A DNA stretch of 64,000 nucleotides. Source: Casuarina equisetifolia. Its lineage: Eukaryota > Streptophyta > Magnoliopsida > Fagales > Casuarinaceae. The notes under the pieces were generated by a model that saw nothing but the letters and a program-made list of their open reading frames with translations, did no database searches and was not told the DNA's origin. Location: positions 1,366,501 through 1,430,500 of the forward strand of contig CM052358.1 in the NCBI GenBank assembly GCA_028551475.1, read 5' to 3'. The translations under genes were made by a program, and so were the position numbers. Positions 1 to 12,554 of this stretch are shown in pieces. Each line of letters begins with the position of its first letter. Position 1 is the first letter of the stretch.

Positions 1-1160
1 CGATTGCGTAATGCTATTTCTTGAACCGGAATTCGAACACGGTAACAGTTCCGGTACCTGCGAAGTGGTAGGATCGCAGTGAAAGAAGAAGATGAACTCT
101 GGACTGTGGTAGTTGCTGGTGAAATGGTGCGCAATGAAGGGCTCTTTGGTCGTTTCACATGCACGTGACGCAACAGAAAGGACAATATCTTACGGTAATT
201 TTCACAAAGCCCAAAAGTCATATTAAAACATTATCGAAACATTATTAAAAATCATACTAAACTTTTTACATTATCCGTTAAAATATATTCTCACTAAGGG
301 AAACAATAGCAAAGCCTTATAATTGCGGTTTTTATTTATTTATTAGGAGGCCCAGATAAAAGAAATTGGAAAATATCATAGCAGTGAACAAGCAAATAAA
401 ACAAACATGCAATATATTTGATTTTTAAACTTTAATGTTTGGCATGATGTTCAGATTTAGTAATCAACAATATCTTGAACAAGTTTTAGTACCTTTCTAG
501 TAGAATCTTCCCATAATCCTTTTGACAAAGAAAAATGTTGCCATAATTCTTTAAGCCAATGCCTCTTTGTTGTGGTTTTTTAATAACAATACCCTAATGT
601 GTTACATCCAATGGATTGTGAATGTGTTTAGACGTCCAAAAAAGTAACAAAGGATAAAAACAATCAAACCATTGAGTCAATTTCTTACAAGATAGAAATC
701 GAGCCAAAAGTTTTAAAAAATCAAAACATACAACTTCCTTTTAATGAATGCTGATGAATTATCAAGCTTACATTGTCTCTCCCTGATCTTGACGTAATGA
801 TTCTTAGAACTAGGCCTTTTCTTCATGAAAATTGTTAAACTATGATGATTTCTCAAGCAATTATCTCTTCTTGAATTTTACAATGCTGGTAGAAAGCTTT
901 GCACTTTCTGTATGTCCATACAAGCTCTGTGCTTTTCGATTTGTGAGCTCAGGCTATAGAGTTTCCTTTTTGTGATCAAAAGGATGAGAAAAGGAATGGG
1001 ATTCTCTTTTATTTTCAGAGAAGAGAGAAGCGTCTATGACAAAAGAAAATGAACTTGGAATGAGACTTGGAAGGCAATTGATAGTCATTGTTTACAGAAT
1101 ACTCTTGGCTATTGCACTTATTACAACATCAAGGATGCAGTTTACCACCTCTTGACAGCA
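1..1160. other. Intergenic stretch, no supported gene
   Basis: AT-rich sequence left of the first supported gene; the part next to position 1160 is presumably 3' UTR of that minus-strand gene. A minus-strand frame is open from about 190 to the window edge (about 63 codons), but it has no in-frame Met and I do not recognise its product. A CACGTG hexamer lies near 173. This could be the edge of a gene continuing to the left, or chance. Confidence 0.4.
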
Positions 1161-4100
1161 TTAAGATTTAGCTTCAGGAGCGAGGGTCAAGCTGACACCA
1201 TCCCTGAATGAAATGGGAGAAATGTTTAATGTCTGAACTAGCTTGGTTATCTCCATGGATATGTCAGCTGGGGACTTGACGCCTCGATTGACCTGGAGAT
1301 TATTTCACAAGAAAAATGCAGTTTAAAAATTACTGGAATGAGGAAATAAATTCACAAAGAATGCTCATGCAGAGTACCAAGTATTTAGCTTAAAAAGTAT
1401 TTGCATGTTCCAAATAATAGAAATTATCATAAGCTAGAAAAAATTATATGTAAAATACAGTAGTTATTTACATTGTCAATATTTTAGCCTAGTATCTCTA
1501 TTCTATATTCAGATGTCCCACACTCTTGGCAATCAGTTTGAAGAAAAGAGTTGGGCTCTTTCTAACAAAAGTCTAGGATAGAGTGTGACACCCGATCAGT
1601 TGTGGACTAAATTCCCATGAGTTTACCACATTGCTTATGGTTATCACTTTTGGACTAGGTTCTAATGATTTCCCAATGCTTGGAGCAAAAAAGCCTTATC
1701 ACAAATGATGGCCATCCCATATTATCAATATTTTAGTTTGATATCTTTCATATATATTTAGGTATTCTCCTCATTTAATCAAAGTAGAGATGGGTATATT
1801 TTTAAAAAATTAGGAACACTTTTGAAAGTGTGCACACACATATATAAATATATATCTCCAAAGTGGAGATAGGTATCTACTTCCCATTGATAGATTTGTG
1901 GGATTTTTTATAAGATTTCTGTCTAGACCTATTGCTCAGTCTCAGTGGAAGATAGAAGGTTTATATGGAAAGAGAAGGATTTGTTTTAATGAAAGAGTCT
2001 GGCGCTTTCCAACAAGATGAGATGTCCAACCAAAAGGGCAAGCTGACACTTTGGTGGTCAGGGAGTGAAATGAAGAACTGATGGATAACCATCAAGTCAT
2101 CAAACAAAGAAAAAGTATGCTAATTGTTTCTCAGGCATTTGAAAATATTAGACAAAATCTCAAGACATACCGATGAAGCAGGAACCGGCTTGATCAATGA
2201 GGTGTTGTAACCTCTGACATGTGCAACAGCCTCGGCCATCTGTACTCGGGATACCCTGTCAGGTCCACCAACATTTAGCAGCAACTGAATCTGCTTACCC
2301 TCTGGCATAAACATCATGAATGTGAAAGTCATTCAAGTGAACTTCAGAGACATAGACAGACTACAGATTTCAAAGCAAGTCCTACATAAATAACTACCAA
2401 TGTCGGCAACATTTTACATAAGACTGAAAGATACAAGTTATACACATAAAACATGGACAAATAAGGCTATAACATTGCAATGGCTTAATGCTGTCCTGCA
2501 TTTACCAAAAATAGAAATTCATAAAAGCAACTAATTTTTAACAATCTAATAACGTAAGAACCAAAGGAATAACAAATTTCAAAGAACATTTTGCAGTTTA
2601 TCAACTATATAACCAGTTTTTTAAGTTTAGTATTACAGATTATACCTGATACCCATCTGCTTGTCAAAGCTAGTATGACACTCACAACATCCTTCACATA
2701 AACTGGGCAGCGAAACTCGTCTTCAAAGAACTCCACAGTTTCTCCTTTGGAAAGGACACCATCCATCCACTGCATCAATTAGAAGTCAAAACTGTTGGTA
2801 ATATACAAAATAGTCGTAGATCTCAGCTATTGATTGTCCTACAACCAGATTTTGTAATCGCTCTCTCTCTATGTTATTATTGATCCTAGAAAGTGAATTT
2901 TCCCCCAACCAAGAAAACAGAAAAAGCCAGCCCTTCTTTCTTATGGTTACACAATGATAATCGAAACCTCCCACAGTAGAATTCAAGGTGTTCATTTCCT
3001 CTTATCAACTGACTTCATTTCCGGTAGAAGAACTCATTTTTCTGGTATAACTGACGATATTTCCACTGGGCAAGATAGCCCAGTTACCTGAGAACTGACT
3101 AGAACTTACACTATTATTAGTTTAGTAGCGATATGATCAATTCCACCATCTGCATCTCTCACTTTTGGTTACTTTTTGGTTGATAAGTTCTAAGAATCCC
3201 TGTCAAAGAAATGATCTCATACCTGAAGCTCATTATATTGTCATCCCAGCCACACACCTCTCAGACAAGAATAGTGCACAGTACAACATGATCTTGGTTT
3301 GCAACTTTAAGTGCCAAAAATCTGTGTGCGCGCTAATCAGTTATAAGCTAACAAGTTCGCCAAAAACAAATCGTTAAATAAGTCAAACCTGTTAAACATA
3401 ACCTTTTCTAGCATCCCGGAAACTCAGATAAACCAATCTTGTTATTTTTTCCCTTCTTCTTTCCCATTTTCTCTATTTAGGACAGTGAACTAGTAAATTA
3501 GATCATTTTTAAACCATTCTTCTCCAGAAAAGTCATGCATTTGCTTTGACCATAGCAGTATGTGACAAGCACCAGGTGCAAATCGGGCCAATTATGTAGT
3601 CTCCAGTTGGATGTATTTGTCAGCCAATGGACATTAAAACATCTGCCTTCCTGGGTACATACCTGAATTGGAAGAGATCGCGGAACAGGTGTGATAGCCT
3701 CTGGCCCAAAAATGATACTGCTTCTCAGTATTGCATAATTCGAGCATTTTTCAGAAACCAACTGCTCTGCTGTCACCTTTGATTTCCCATAAACATTCAC
3801 AGGAACAGTTTCATCTTCTTCCTTGTAGAAGGACTTCACTCCTTCATAAACTGTGAGGGAACTAACATCATATTACAACTTAGCAACAATGCTATGTGTA
3901 AAGATAAGCCAAAGACATAGGGATAGCTAAATCAGAGACTTGTTTTGTTACAGCAGAATAGACAATATGATAGGCCCATGAGCTGTAGCTCAAAAGCACT
4001 TCCTCCTACATAAGAATGGAATGGAGTGTGAAGCTGAGGTTCAAGACCCACTTGTCTGTGGCTCCATTATTGGCAAGGGAAATAACTTAGGCATGCCATA

Positions 4101-5624
4101 GATGAGAGCATCAGCTACACCAGTAGCAATTTGGTAGAGAAGATCATTCAAAAGAAATAGAAAATGCCTGGGACATGAGACAAGAAAGGTTATTTACGGT
4201 ATTTACTTCGAGCAGTATGTTACACATCCAGTAGTCAGCAGGTAGGGCAAGGTGAACGGAAAAGAAGAAAGTAATCGTGTTTCTCAAACACAAGTAAGAA
4301 CTATGACTCTACTGGGAAGGAAATGTAATCTTCTCATGTTTACTGATCAGAAGGCTCTTGGAGTTGACTCAAAATTTGCATGGGCACCTCAGAAGTGAAA
4401 CTTAGATTATATTTAACCATCTCTAGTAGTTTGAGATGCTTAGGGTGCTTGGTTTTTCACCTGAACCCACGATCTAGTCCGGGTAATGAAATTTATCATT
4501 CATCAAAAATTGTTCTTTACACTACAGTTTTGTTACAAAAGGAAACTCTTACTTTAACTTCTGAGTTGTGACAGGTTTCTGGTGCAGAGAAGCTGCAATC
4601 AATTAAACAAGTCAAGCTTAAGAATTAATGCTTATAGTTACAGGTCTGCTCTGTTTATATCCTAGGAATTCAGGACCATATATACACCACGACAATTACA
4701 TTGTTATCCTGTCTATTCTTCATCTCTGAAGTAATTCCAATACAACTTACCCTGATCGGTTGATAAATGAATCAGAAGAGTGCTGGTCTCCTTGAAGTTT
4801 GACAACCAATTCACAATAGAAGATGGCGCATTAATAGACATAGCAGCAGCGGGATCCATTTCACAGGCCCGAGGTAAAGAGAGTGCAGCACAATTCACAA
4901 TCACATCAGGCTGCCATTCCAAAGATGATAAAATTGTCAGCTCTTGCGACGGAAGTCAAGATGTATTCAAAACTTTGTTTTTTCTTTTAACAGCCAGCAC
5001 GATGGATTCAATACACATCTATCATGACAGAGCAGACAGAACTTTATAGATTTCGAATTTTTCTGCATTCGTCCTAGACAAACCATGGTCTGAGTTGTGA
5101 TTGTCTGTGTCATAATCATGAGACTGGATTATTCTCAACTGACAATGAAAAGAAAGGACAGCAATTCTCTTTTAGTTCAAGCACAATAACCCAATTACCA
5201 AGCAATTTCTGAGCAAAAAAGTGAATGCCATTACAGATCGCTGGTAGAAAATTTAGACCCACCAATGGAACTCAATCTATTGCTCAAAGTTCAAATATTT
5301 TTCTTTTTTTTCTTTAAACATATACATTAGCGAACATAACATATTTGGAACTCTTTCTTTTCTTTTCTTTTCTTTTGGGATAAAACAGACCTCGCCAAAT
5401 GTCTGTGAAATGGCCTCAAGACCATCTCCAGTTCTCAGATCAACATAGAAAGCCAGCGACTGAGGCACAGCATCAAGCAAAGCCTGAGGAAGCTGTGAGT
5501 TGTACGTGAATGCCAGATCATATTGGTTGCCCTGGATCTCCGAAAGGCCCAGCAATACGTGTTGTCCCAAGTACCCCGTGCATCCCACGATCAAAACTCT
5601 CTTCCCACCCATCTCTCCTCTCAC
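1161..5624 (-). CDS. NAD(P)-binding Rossmann protein, MAT2B/RmlD-like (methionine adenosyltransferase regulatory subunit beta-like)
   Basis: Six coding exons on the minus strand: 5391-5624, 4751-4910, 3663-3850, 2646-2769, 2171-2301 and 1161-1292. Each border has GT-AG signals and the phases join without a break into 322 aa. Residues about 8-20 read VLIVGCTGYLGQH, the glycine-rich dinucleotide-binding loop. Exon 3 carries VNVYGKSK, the Tyr-x3-Lys pair of extended short-chain dehydrogenases. Exon 5 has LLLNVGGPDRVSR, as in RmlD-substrate-binding proteins. The nearest known families are dTDP-4-dehydrorhamnose reductase and the non-catalytic beta subunit of methionine adenosyltransferase; plant members are usually annotated as Rossmann-fold superfamily proteins. 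The length is normal for the family. No signal peptide is seen, so it is probably cytosolic. A second in-frame Met (MGGKR) lies four codons after the chosen start. I am confident of the fold, less so of the substrate. Confidence 0.9.
3980..4110 (+). repeat. tRNA-derived SINE-like sequence in an intron
   Basis: Inside intron 2 of the Rossmann gene, antisense to it, TAGCTCAAAAG (about 3986-3996) fits the pol III A box TRGYNNARNNG. GGTTCAAGAC (about 4038-4047) fits the B box GWTCRANNC. The spacing of about 40 bp is right for a tRNA-type promoter. The segment does not fold as a full tRNA, so a SINE head is more likely than a tRNA gene. I could not fix its ends or a target-site duplication. Confidence 0.4.
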
Positions 5625-5639
5625 TCTCTTCCTATGAAG

Positions 5640-6960
5640 TTGGAAGATTGCGTCCTTGAAACTTCAACACCAAGTGGGGATTTCTTAGCAACTTGCAGCT
5701 GAAGGAAACTTCTCAAGTTTTGTTGTCACCTTCACTCGCGAGGCTGTCACTATCAGTGTGTCTCGCGTGCCATGAACAATAAAGAGTGGAGGTAAAGGAG
5801 CAGGTACGACGGGAAAGAAGTGGGCAGGCGAGGCAAGGAGCAGGTCGATCCCGGGATGAGATCCATTGATAAATGAGAACAGGCGTGTTGCGCGCAGTCC
5901 ATAAATTTATGATTTCGACCATGTAATGTTTGGTGCAAAAACAAATTCTCCCATTTGTTTGTCGTCTTTGTTTTGCTAATTTATATGATGCTCTTTCTTT
6001 GATATTGAAGAATTGATACAGTAATTTTTTTTAAATAAAAATATTACTATCACTTAGTTAATTAGTTCAATAATAAATAAATAAGGACTCTAGTTTTAAA
6101 ATTTGAAATTCAACACTTCTGTACATTATAATATCTCCTTTTTAGATCTCAAACTCAAAAATTATAAATTGAAAAACCCCAATTTTTGCATCTCTCTCAA
6201 TCTCAACCTATGTGTGGATTATTCTCTACGAGGATGAATACAATTATTTTGTTTTGCTGGCGGATTCCATCTTAAATATATGAAGCCTTTAATCTTGTTC
6301 TTTTTACTGTTTTCATTCAATGTAAATTTATTAAATAAAAAAAAAACTATATGAGCTATTTATTATGCATGAATTCTATATTAAACCAAAAGAAGTTTAC
6401 CTGTGTAATACTCAATCTTATCATTAGAAGTTAAGAGAATGAGTAATGATAATTTAGAAGAAAAACATCATATTAAAATATTAGTATTATTAATGTAAAA
6501 CCAATGTTATTTTAATAATAAACAACCGTTTTTGAATGATAAATGTTAGAAAATGTTGCAAATGAGATATTATACTTGCATTTGGACTCTAAATGCCTAA
6601 CTTTAGGATTAGCTGTGAATTTTTTTGACATAATATTAAATCTTAAGATGATTTTGTCATATTTCGTACACAATTTTATTCAATAATTGTTGAATGAAAA
6701 ATTGTACGAAGAAAGATAATCTCATTCCAAAAATTAAGATCTTTTTGGATTATGTACTTGAGTTTTCCAACAAAAATAACTCAATTTTTTTAATTTATAT
6801 ATATTTTAAAAATATCTGTGCCGAATTTTTTTTTTAATTCGTGTGTAAAATAAAATCAAACAAAATTGATACACCGATGTACTTATTAATCCTGGAAAAT
6901 TTTCCCACTTAATATGAGGAAAAAAAAATATAGGAGGAGCTTCCTTCTCAGATTTATCAG
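5640..6960. other. Intergenic: promoter of the minus-strand Rossmann gene and AT-rich DNA
   Basis: The first 200 bases hold the presumed 5' UTR and promoter of the minus-strand gene. From about 5940 the sequence is strongly AT-rich with homopolymer runs and no coding signal. Nothing else is supported. Confidence 0.5.
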
Positions 6961-6967
6961 GATATAC

Positions 6968-7167
6968 TGGGCCGTATATGGGCCAGGAAATCAACATTGC
7001 TTGGCACGCCTAAGGTCCGAGCTCTGTGCTGCTGAAACACGGATCACAATAAAGCCCAGCTTGGTTGTCTAATTTACCATAATTGCCAACCCGATAATCC
7101 GACGGTGTAAAGCTGACGATGAAAACGCCTCGATCTAGGGCAACCCCTCCCTCGTCCTCTATATAAC
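6968..7167 (+). promoter_or_regulatory. Promoter with three TGGGCY (site II) boxes and a TATA box
   Basis: TGGGCC occurs at 6968-6973 and 6979-6984, and TGGGCT on the minus strand at 7053-7058. TATATAA follows at 7160-7166, with a CT-rich stretch downstream as expected of a plant transcript start near 7190. Clustered TGGGCY elements are known from promoters of plant ribosomal-protein, snoRNA and growth-related genes. No long reading frame follows, which points to a non-coding transcript. Confidence 0.6.
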
Positions 7168-7304
7168 TCCTAACCTCCCTATTCTCTCCATGGTCTCTCT
7201 CGTTCTCTCTTAAGTTTTCGTTTCGGACTGTTCAACTTCTTCTTGTTCTTGTTGATTGTTATTGGTTTGAGTTTTTGAGTATTGCGGTCGGGGAAGGAAA
7301 TTAG

Positions 7305-7381
7305 ATCAGGTGATGAGAGAAATAACTGCAACAAAATGATGGATAAATTCCGTGATTACTTGTATTTAAGTCTCTGATGAT
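7305..7381 (+). ncRNA. Candidate box C/D snoRNA
   Basis: Box C GTGATGA is at 7310-7316 and box D CTGA at 7374-7377. ATCA (7305-7308) can pair with TGAT (7378-7381) as a terminal stem. A C'-like ATGATGG lies near 7337. The length of about 77 nt fits. A splice donor could use the same CAG|GTGATG, which weakens the call. I could not assign an rRNA target. Confidence 0.3.
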
Positions 7382-7830
7382 TGGCTGTCTTCCCCTTCTT
7401 TCTCATCTTTCTGATTCTTTTTCTTGTTCTCGACGTTTTTGTGGAGCAAGTTTTGTTCGAATCAATGGATTCGGAACTGAGATATGATGAGAGAATTTTG
7501 GTCCGTGTTTCTGATTAACCGTGACCGATAACCCCAATTAGCACACTCTGATCTCTCCGAGTTCTATTGCTTCTGACATCGTCGTCTTCTTTTTTTTTTT
7601 TTTCTACGGTGCTAGCTTTTTGATGCCACGAAAAATCTTGTTTTTTACTCATCACTTTCAATTGAAGGGTGAAGATTTGAGCTCGATGATTGCGTGCCCA
7701 ATTCTTTGGGTTTTTTTTACGCTATGCTGAGGCTATATCAGTGCTGAACATACCAAGAGGATGAGAGCACAAGATTTGAGCGCAATGCTAAAATTTTCTT
7801 CTTTGTTTATTGAATTGGTTGTTGTATTGT

Positions 7831-7935
7831 GATTCGTTGCTGTGATGAATCATGAAACTATCACATGTCAGACTTCAGAGGTCTTTTCTGTATGAAAAGA
7901 TCTATGAGATAACATTCATGTTTCTGAGCAGAATC
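7831..7935 (+). ncRNA. Candidate box C/D snoRNA
   Basis: Box C GTGATGA is at 7842-7848 and box D CTGA at 7924-7927. The ends can pair: GATTC (7831-7835) with GAATC (7931-7935), and TGC (7838-7840) with GCA (7928-7930) beside the boxes. The total of about 105 nt is within the plant range. It lies upstream of the putative acceptor near 7957, as expected of an intronic snoRNA. The guide target is not identified. Confidence 0.45.
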
Positions 7936-8139
7936 TGTTTTCTCTCTTCCAATGCAGTCCGCGGAGGGCTGACTTTGAGTAGTTTAAGCCGATATCAAAT
8001 TCGAGCTGGAAAATGCCTTTAGAGATAAATGGAATATAGAACTCGGAACTACTTAAAATTTCTGGTGTTGAACTCTTTAAGTAATAGATACTGGTGCAGA
8101 TTTAATCCATAGATCTTAAACCCTAAACCCTATGAAGAC

Positions 8140-8788
8140 TTTTTATGGGGAGTCCAAACTAATGTTTTTCATTATTTCTTAAAGAATTTTTTTTATATAA
8201 TAAATTTCATATTAAAAATCTTATCTTTTGTTAGTAATTTGCACATAAATCAGATGTCATTAAGCTTAAGGTTTGAACCTTGCAAAACCTAGGTTATGTC
8301 ATTATCATCGAGTAGAAAAAAAAGATGCTGTCGAGTATGTTGGATGGGAGTGCCAAATATATCATACAAATGGCTGCTGCAGAAAACTTGTGCTGGTGGA
8401 CGCTGGTTCCGCCTCATTCCATTCATGGAGCTGAACTGAAATTAATTAACCACAAAATGTATGCATAGATCCTCAAAGCCAACACGAAGGACGCACAACT
8501 AAAAACATAAAAAGCTACTTCAAACCTTACAGAACAATGTATAAAAAGTTAATCATGTTAGCCTCTTTCCAGCCATCGCAACACCAAGAGGTTGGTTGGA
8601 TTTCCAAGGTCATATGCTTTACAGTCTTGATTATGTACATGTGATGCGGCGACTCAACAGATGAGAAATTAATTTTGGTTCACTATATTCCTATTTCCGA
8701 AGCTACTGAAAGAAGAACAAGATGCGCTCCCTCCATTCTGATAGCCGTAAAATAGGGCTGCAAAGTAAGGACAAAACTTGATGGCGAT
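8140..8788. other. Intergenic and presumed 3' UTR
   Basis: The left part shows no feature apart from a tandem AAACCCT motif just upstream (8118-8132). The right part, roughly 8460-8788, is probably 3' UTR of the minus-strand bPH-like gene that ends at 8789. Confidence 0.4.
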
Positions 8789-11700
8789 TCAACTGCTTTC
8801 AGGGGAGGCCCGGGACTTCTCAACAAGGAACTCGAGTTTCTGGTCATCAAGATGAGAAGAAATAAGAATGCTTGGGGATTGGATAAATCAACAGAGAATC
8901 ATAGAACCAAAAAATAAAAAGTTAAAGAATGTGAAGACTTAAATGCCAAATGTTTCAAAAATTGTGAAGCTGTTTTGCCATTGATAACTAGATGATAGGA
9001 ATATGGATATTTTATAATGGCCACCACACTCTCAAGAATGATAATCTGTGACATGGTGATGCTCTATACGATACTTTCACATTTTTCATTTGTTTTTTGG
9101 ATCTCCATTCTGAACGAAAAGAAGAAAGGAAACTTTGTTTTTCTCACTCATAAAGGAACAAGAAAAAAGTATGCACCTTTACTGATTTGTTTACTTCTTC
9201 GAGTTTATGTAGCAGCAATTCCCCAGTTACCGTGCTTCTGGGTTCTGACGAAGGATGGCGTGGTGAATAGCGTGGTGAACCTGTCATCTGCAAAAGTGTA
9301 ACTTTAGTAATGCAAATATCTTCACAAAACAGACGGTTGACCTAATAGATGATTTTCTTTTCAAAATAGCATTTCTTACTCAGGAAGTACAAGAAGCAAA
9401 AGAATAAGCAAAGGTCTTGCAATGATACTCTGTAGCATAAAACAATAATCAAGTAGGAGAAAGAAAAACAAGGTAATCAGCCAATATTTCACGTAGACAG
9501 AATATATTTTGTTTCCTGGTCACTTTTATTCTTCGCACTTTGTTTGTTGTCCAATGTTTTCTTATAGTTAGTAAACCGATATTTCATACTAAAGAGAAGC
9601 GAGTACACGTGCAAGACTAAATTTGGTTCACTTACTCGTTTATCAGGTACAAAACCCAAAACAAAAAGCTTCAAACATAAAAATTCTCAACCCTCTCTCT
9701 TCCTCTGATTCAACAACCAGCAGTCCACGAGCTGATCAGTACTTGCAGCTTAATGAATCCAGCTTCAAAAGCCTTAAAGTGATTGGGTTTTATTAGACAG
9801 AATGGAAAGAAACTCCACCCACACACATTTCAAGAAGCCTTTATTACGATTGCCTTTTGCACCTATTCCTACAACAACCATCTCGAACTGGATGGCTTTT
9901 CTAACTTGAAGCTGGTTCTGAACTCCTACGCTCAAGCCAAACAATTCTATTTAGGTGTCAAGACTTATAGCATGCCTCCAAAGTCAGAACTGGAACAGGA
10001 ATGTCCATAGGACACCCTAACCAGCATCTACGATACAGTCTAACAAATCCAAGATGGAAGAAGAAAGGGCTCTCGCCTATCTCCAATGAAGTTCCTAACA
10101 TGTTGATTGAAGAACAAACATCTTGACAGGATCATATGATGTAAAATAGCAGTAAATCTTAAGCTACTAAACATCTATAACACAATTGCATAACTTGAAA
10201 CAAAAATTTCCAAAAGTCAGCTATCATAAAAAGAGAGCAAAGTTGCATTAGGATCTCATCTTAGGTTCAAAGAATGCTTTCTTAGAATTTCAAGCCCCAA
10301 ATTGTCAGACCCTTTACCATAAAAGCCATAACGCATTTTCTGGATCATTTACTCCAAAAGCCAAACTATAATTACAGGGGTGAACCATGAATGCTCCTTT
10401 CCCAAAGCATACGAGCCAAGATATAAAAGAAAAAGGAATAGTAAAGCAGCTTTACAATGAGATCTTTGAAAGCTCCAAGCCTACGCAGATTGCAAGGTAT
10501 GCTCAGCGAATTTTAAACTGGCTCTATCTGGACTTCGACTATAAACTAACTCAAACCTAATCAAGTTTCTGCTTGTTTTATGTGCTTTACAAGTAGCGGT
10601 CCAGAAGAATAAAGAGCAATGGCAAAAGATTTTATAACTACCTTCAAAGTTTTCATTGGTGATTTCATAATAGTTGATCCATCAGTCAATGATCCCCCAC
10701 GACCGACAACTTCTCCTTCAGTAGTTAGAGCTGCAGGCCGCTGACCTCTACCTACACCTTGCATTATCCTTGAAGCTTCTGTTATGATGACCTACGAGAC
10801 ATGAAACTCAAATAAGTTGTTCCATACTATAACAGACTGCTTTTGATGGGAAGAGGATGCTAGGATACTAAGAGAAGAAAAGCTTAAATTACCTTTCTCA
10901 GAAGTCCAGGGTTAGAGACCCCTTGAACCTGTAGTTCATCAACAGGTGCGGCTTTCCCATGTGCTATACTCTCAACTCGAAACGTATGGATTCCGTACAC
11001 TGACTGCAAGCAACCTATTGAGAACAGAAAGCAAAGAGGTCAAAAGTACTTTTCAATGAATCGTTTGTCTAAGAAAACTTATGCACCCAACAGAATATTA
11101 AACTAATTCATAAGAGTTTACATGATCAAGAAGCTCATGCAGATAGCTATGAATTAAAAGTGCAACTACAAACCAGAGGATAAACGTCCACTAAATTGTT
11201 GGTCATCTCACAGAGTAAAACACAGAACATTAAGTCATGCATTCTGCTACAGCCACGTTTTTTCTCCACTACAGTTTAGCAACTCATTATCACTAACCCT
11301 TGAAACCAGAAACCTTGCATTTCTCCACAATCAATAGTTAGAAGTAATAACACACAAGTTGTACTTCGTAATCACATCGCAATATGCATCTGAAAAGTCC
11401 TGTATCAGTACCTTGCTCAATAATGATATCAATCACCATGGGAAGCGGTACATACTTCTCGATAGTTGCAGTGCCCCAGAAGGGAATAAATGAAGGCCTT
11501 GATACCTTCACAGGGAGAGATGAAGATTAAGTTCTAGAGTATTTTCTCCTCCTTTTGCAACTAACAACAGAACAATCCAAACAAGTGTTATACCTTGTAG
11601 ACTATCTTGCTAGGTGTAACATACAGTCTGCGCGAGGAAATATCCTTCTCAAGCACATATCTCCTAATTGGCAGATACAGAAGCATTATGATGCCCACTC

Positions 11701-11911
11701 CCCAAGCGAGAACAAGCAATAGCGATATAGAAAGCCATATAACCATTTCATACTTAATGACATTCCTTGCAAGTTCATCAAAGGAGGCCGAGTACAGTAT
11801 CGGCTCCGAAATATCATCATCCTCGTCCTCTAACCCGGATTCAGGATCACTGAGCAACCGATCCTTCGATGACCTCAGTTCCGATAGACCATCGGTATGC
11901 CCCATCAACAT
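8789..11911 (-). CDS. Membrane protein with bacterial-PH-like (bPH_2/DUF304) domain
   Basis: Six exons join in phase: 11594-11911, 11412-11505, 10893-11014, 10642-10791, 9177-9287 and 8789-8839, giving 281 aa. The N-terminal 50 residues are acidic (GLEDEDDDISEP). They are followed by a hydrophobic segment, about residues 54-80 (VIWLSISLLLVLAWGVGIIM). Next comes a beta-rich region with LYVTPSKIVYKVSRPSFIPF and LPMVIDIIIEQGCLQSVYGI, typical of bPH_2/DUF304 proteins. The C-terminus is a short amphipathic helix (ELLLHKLEEVNKSVKKLEFL), probably a coiled coil. The family is conserved in plants but has no firm function; an endomembrane or plastid membrane location is inference. The last two exons are too short to stand out as ORFs and were found by splice phase. 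The start is the first Met of the open frame. Confidence 0.88.
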
Positions 11912-12549
11912 TTCTTCGACCTCAAAAACTAAAAATTAAGGAGAAATAAGTATTCATCACTGAATCCTATATCTAAAAATGCAACATTGCTGCAAACCAG
12001 TAGTTTAATTCAAGCTATTTTCGTGAGTAAGCAGACGATCAACCTATTAAAATCCTAGTTAATCAAGAATCAGATCACCTGAATTAAATCAAACATTCAT
12101 TTGCTCCTTCACTGGTCTCACAACGCACTAAAGTCCCGTTTAGTTCCGGAGAAGACGAAAGAAACGGAAAAAGAATGTCTATATTCACAGCGTCCACAAG
12201 CAATATCCAATCCGAGATAGAATCTAAACAACAAGCAATCGATTGCACGGAACTTTACCTGGGAAATCTTCGAATATCAGGAAAGTGACGGAAAATCTTT
12301 TGGCAAAAGCTTATCGGAGCGATAAGCGAGATTTGAGCTTATGCGGGCATTTTCATGGAACGAGGGCAAAAATGGAAGCTCGATAAGCTGAACTACCAGT
12401 AAACGTAGCGAGGCAGCTCCCTAGGACTGGTTACCGGGAATTAGAGTGTGAATACTCGGACAGTACCGGGGGCTACGTTTCACTCTTTGCCCGGCAAAGA
12501 ATGAAGAGAGAAATTTCCTGACACGCCATGGATAAGACACGTATAAGTT

Positions 12550-12554
12550 TATTG
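12550..12554. repeat. Target-site duplication of Copia element 1, left
   Basis: TATTG immediately before the 5' LTR is repeated exactly at 18286-18290 after the 3' LTR. This fixes both ends of the insertion. Confidence 0.9.

Larger units (their letters stand above)
7170..8100 (+). ncRNA. Putative spliced non-coding transcript, candidate snoRNA host
   Basis: Downstream of a good TATA/site II promoter there is no long ORF. A plausible donor CAG|GTGATG lies at 7309/7310 and a plausible acceptor AATGCAG at about 7951-7957. The interval contains at least two segments with box C (RTGATGA) and box D (CTGA) motifs in the right order. This layout fits a snoRNA host or a polycistronic snoRNA gene, but could also be a 5' UTR whose coding part I failed to see. 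RNA evidence is lacking. Confidence 0.35.

Noticed and set aside
7484..7514. Box C-like ATGATGA followed by CTGA
   Set aside because: Only about 31 nt separate the boxes and there is no terminal stem, too short for a C/D snoRNA.
7665..7800. Possible further snoRNA (CGATGATT...ATGCTGAGG, and a GTGCT/AGCAC hairpin)
   Set aside because: Box C deviates from RTGATGA and the H/ACA layout is incomplete.
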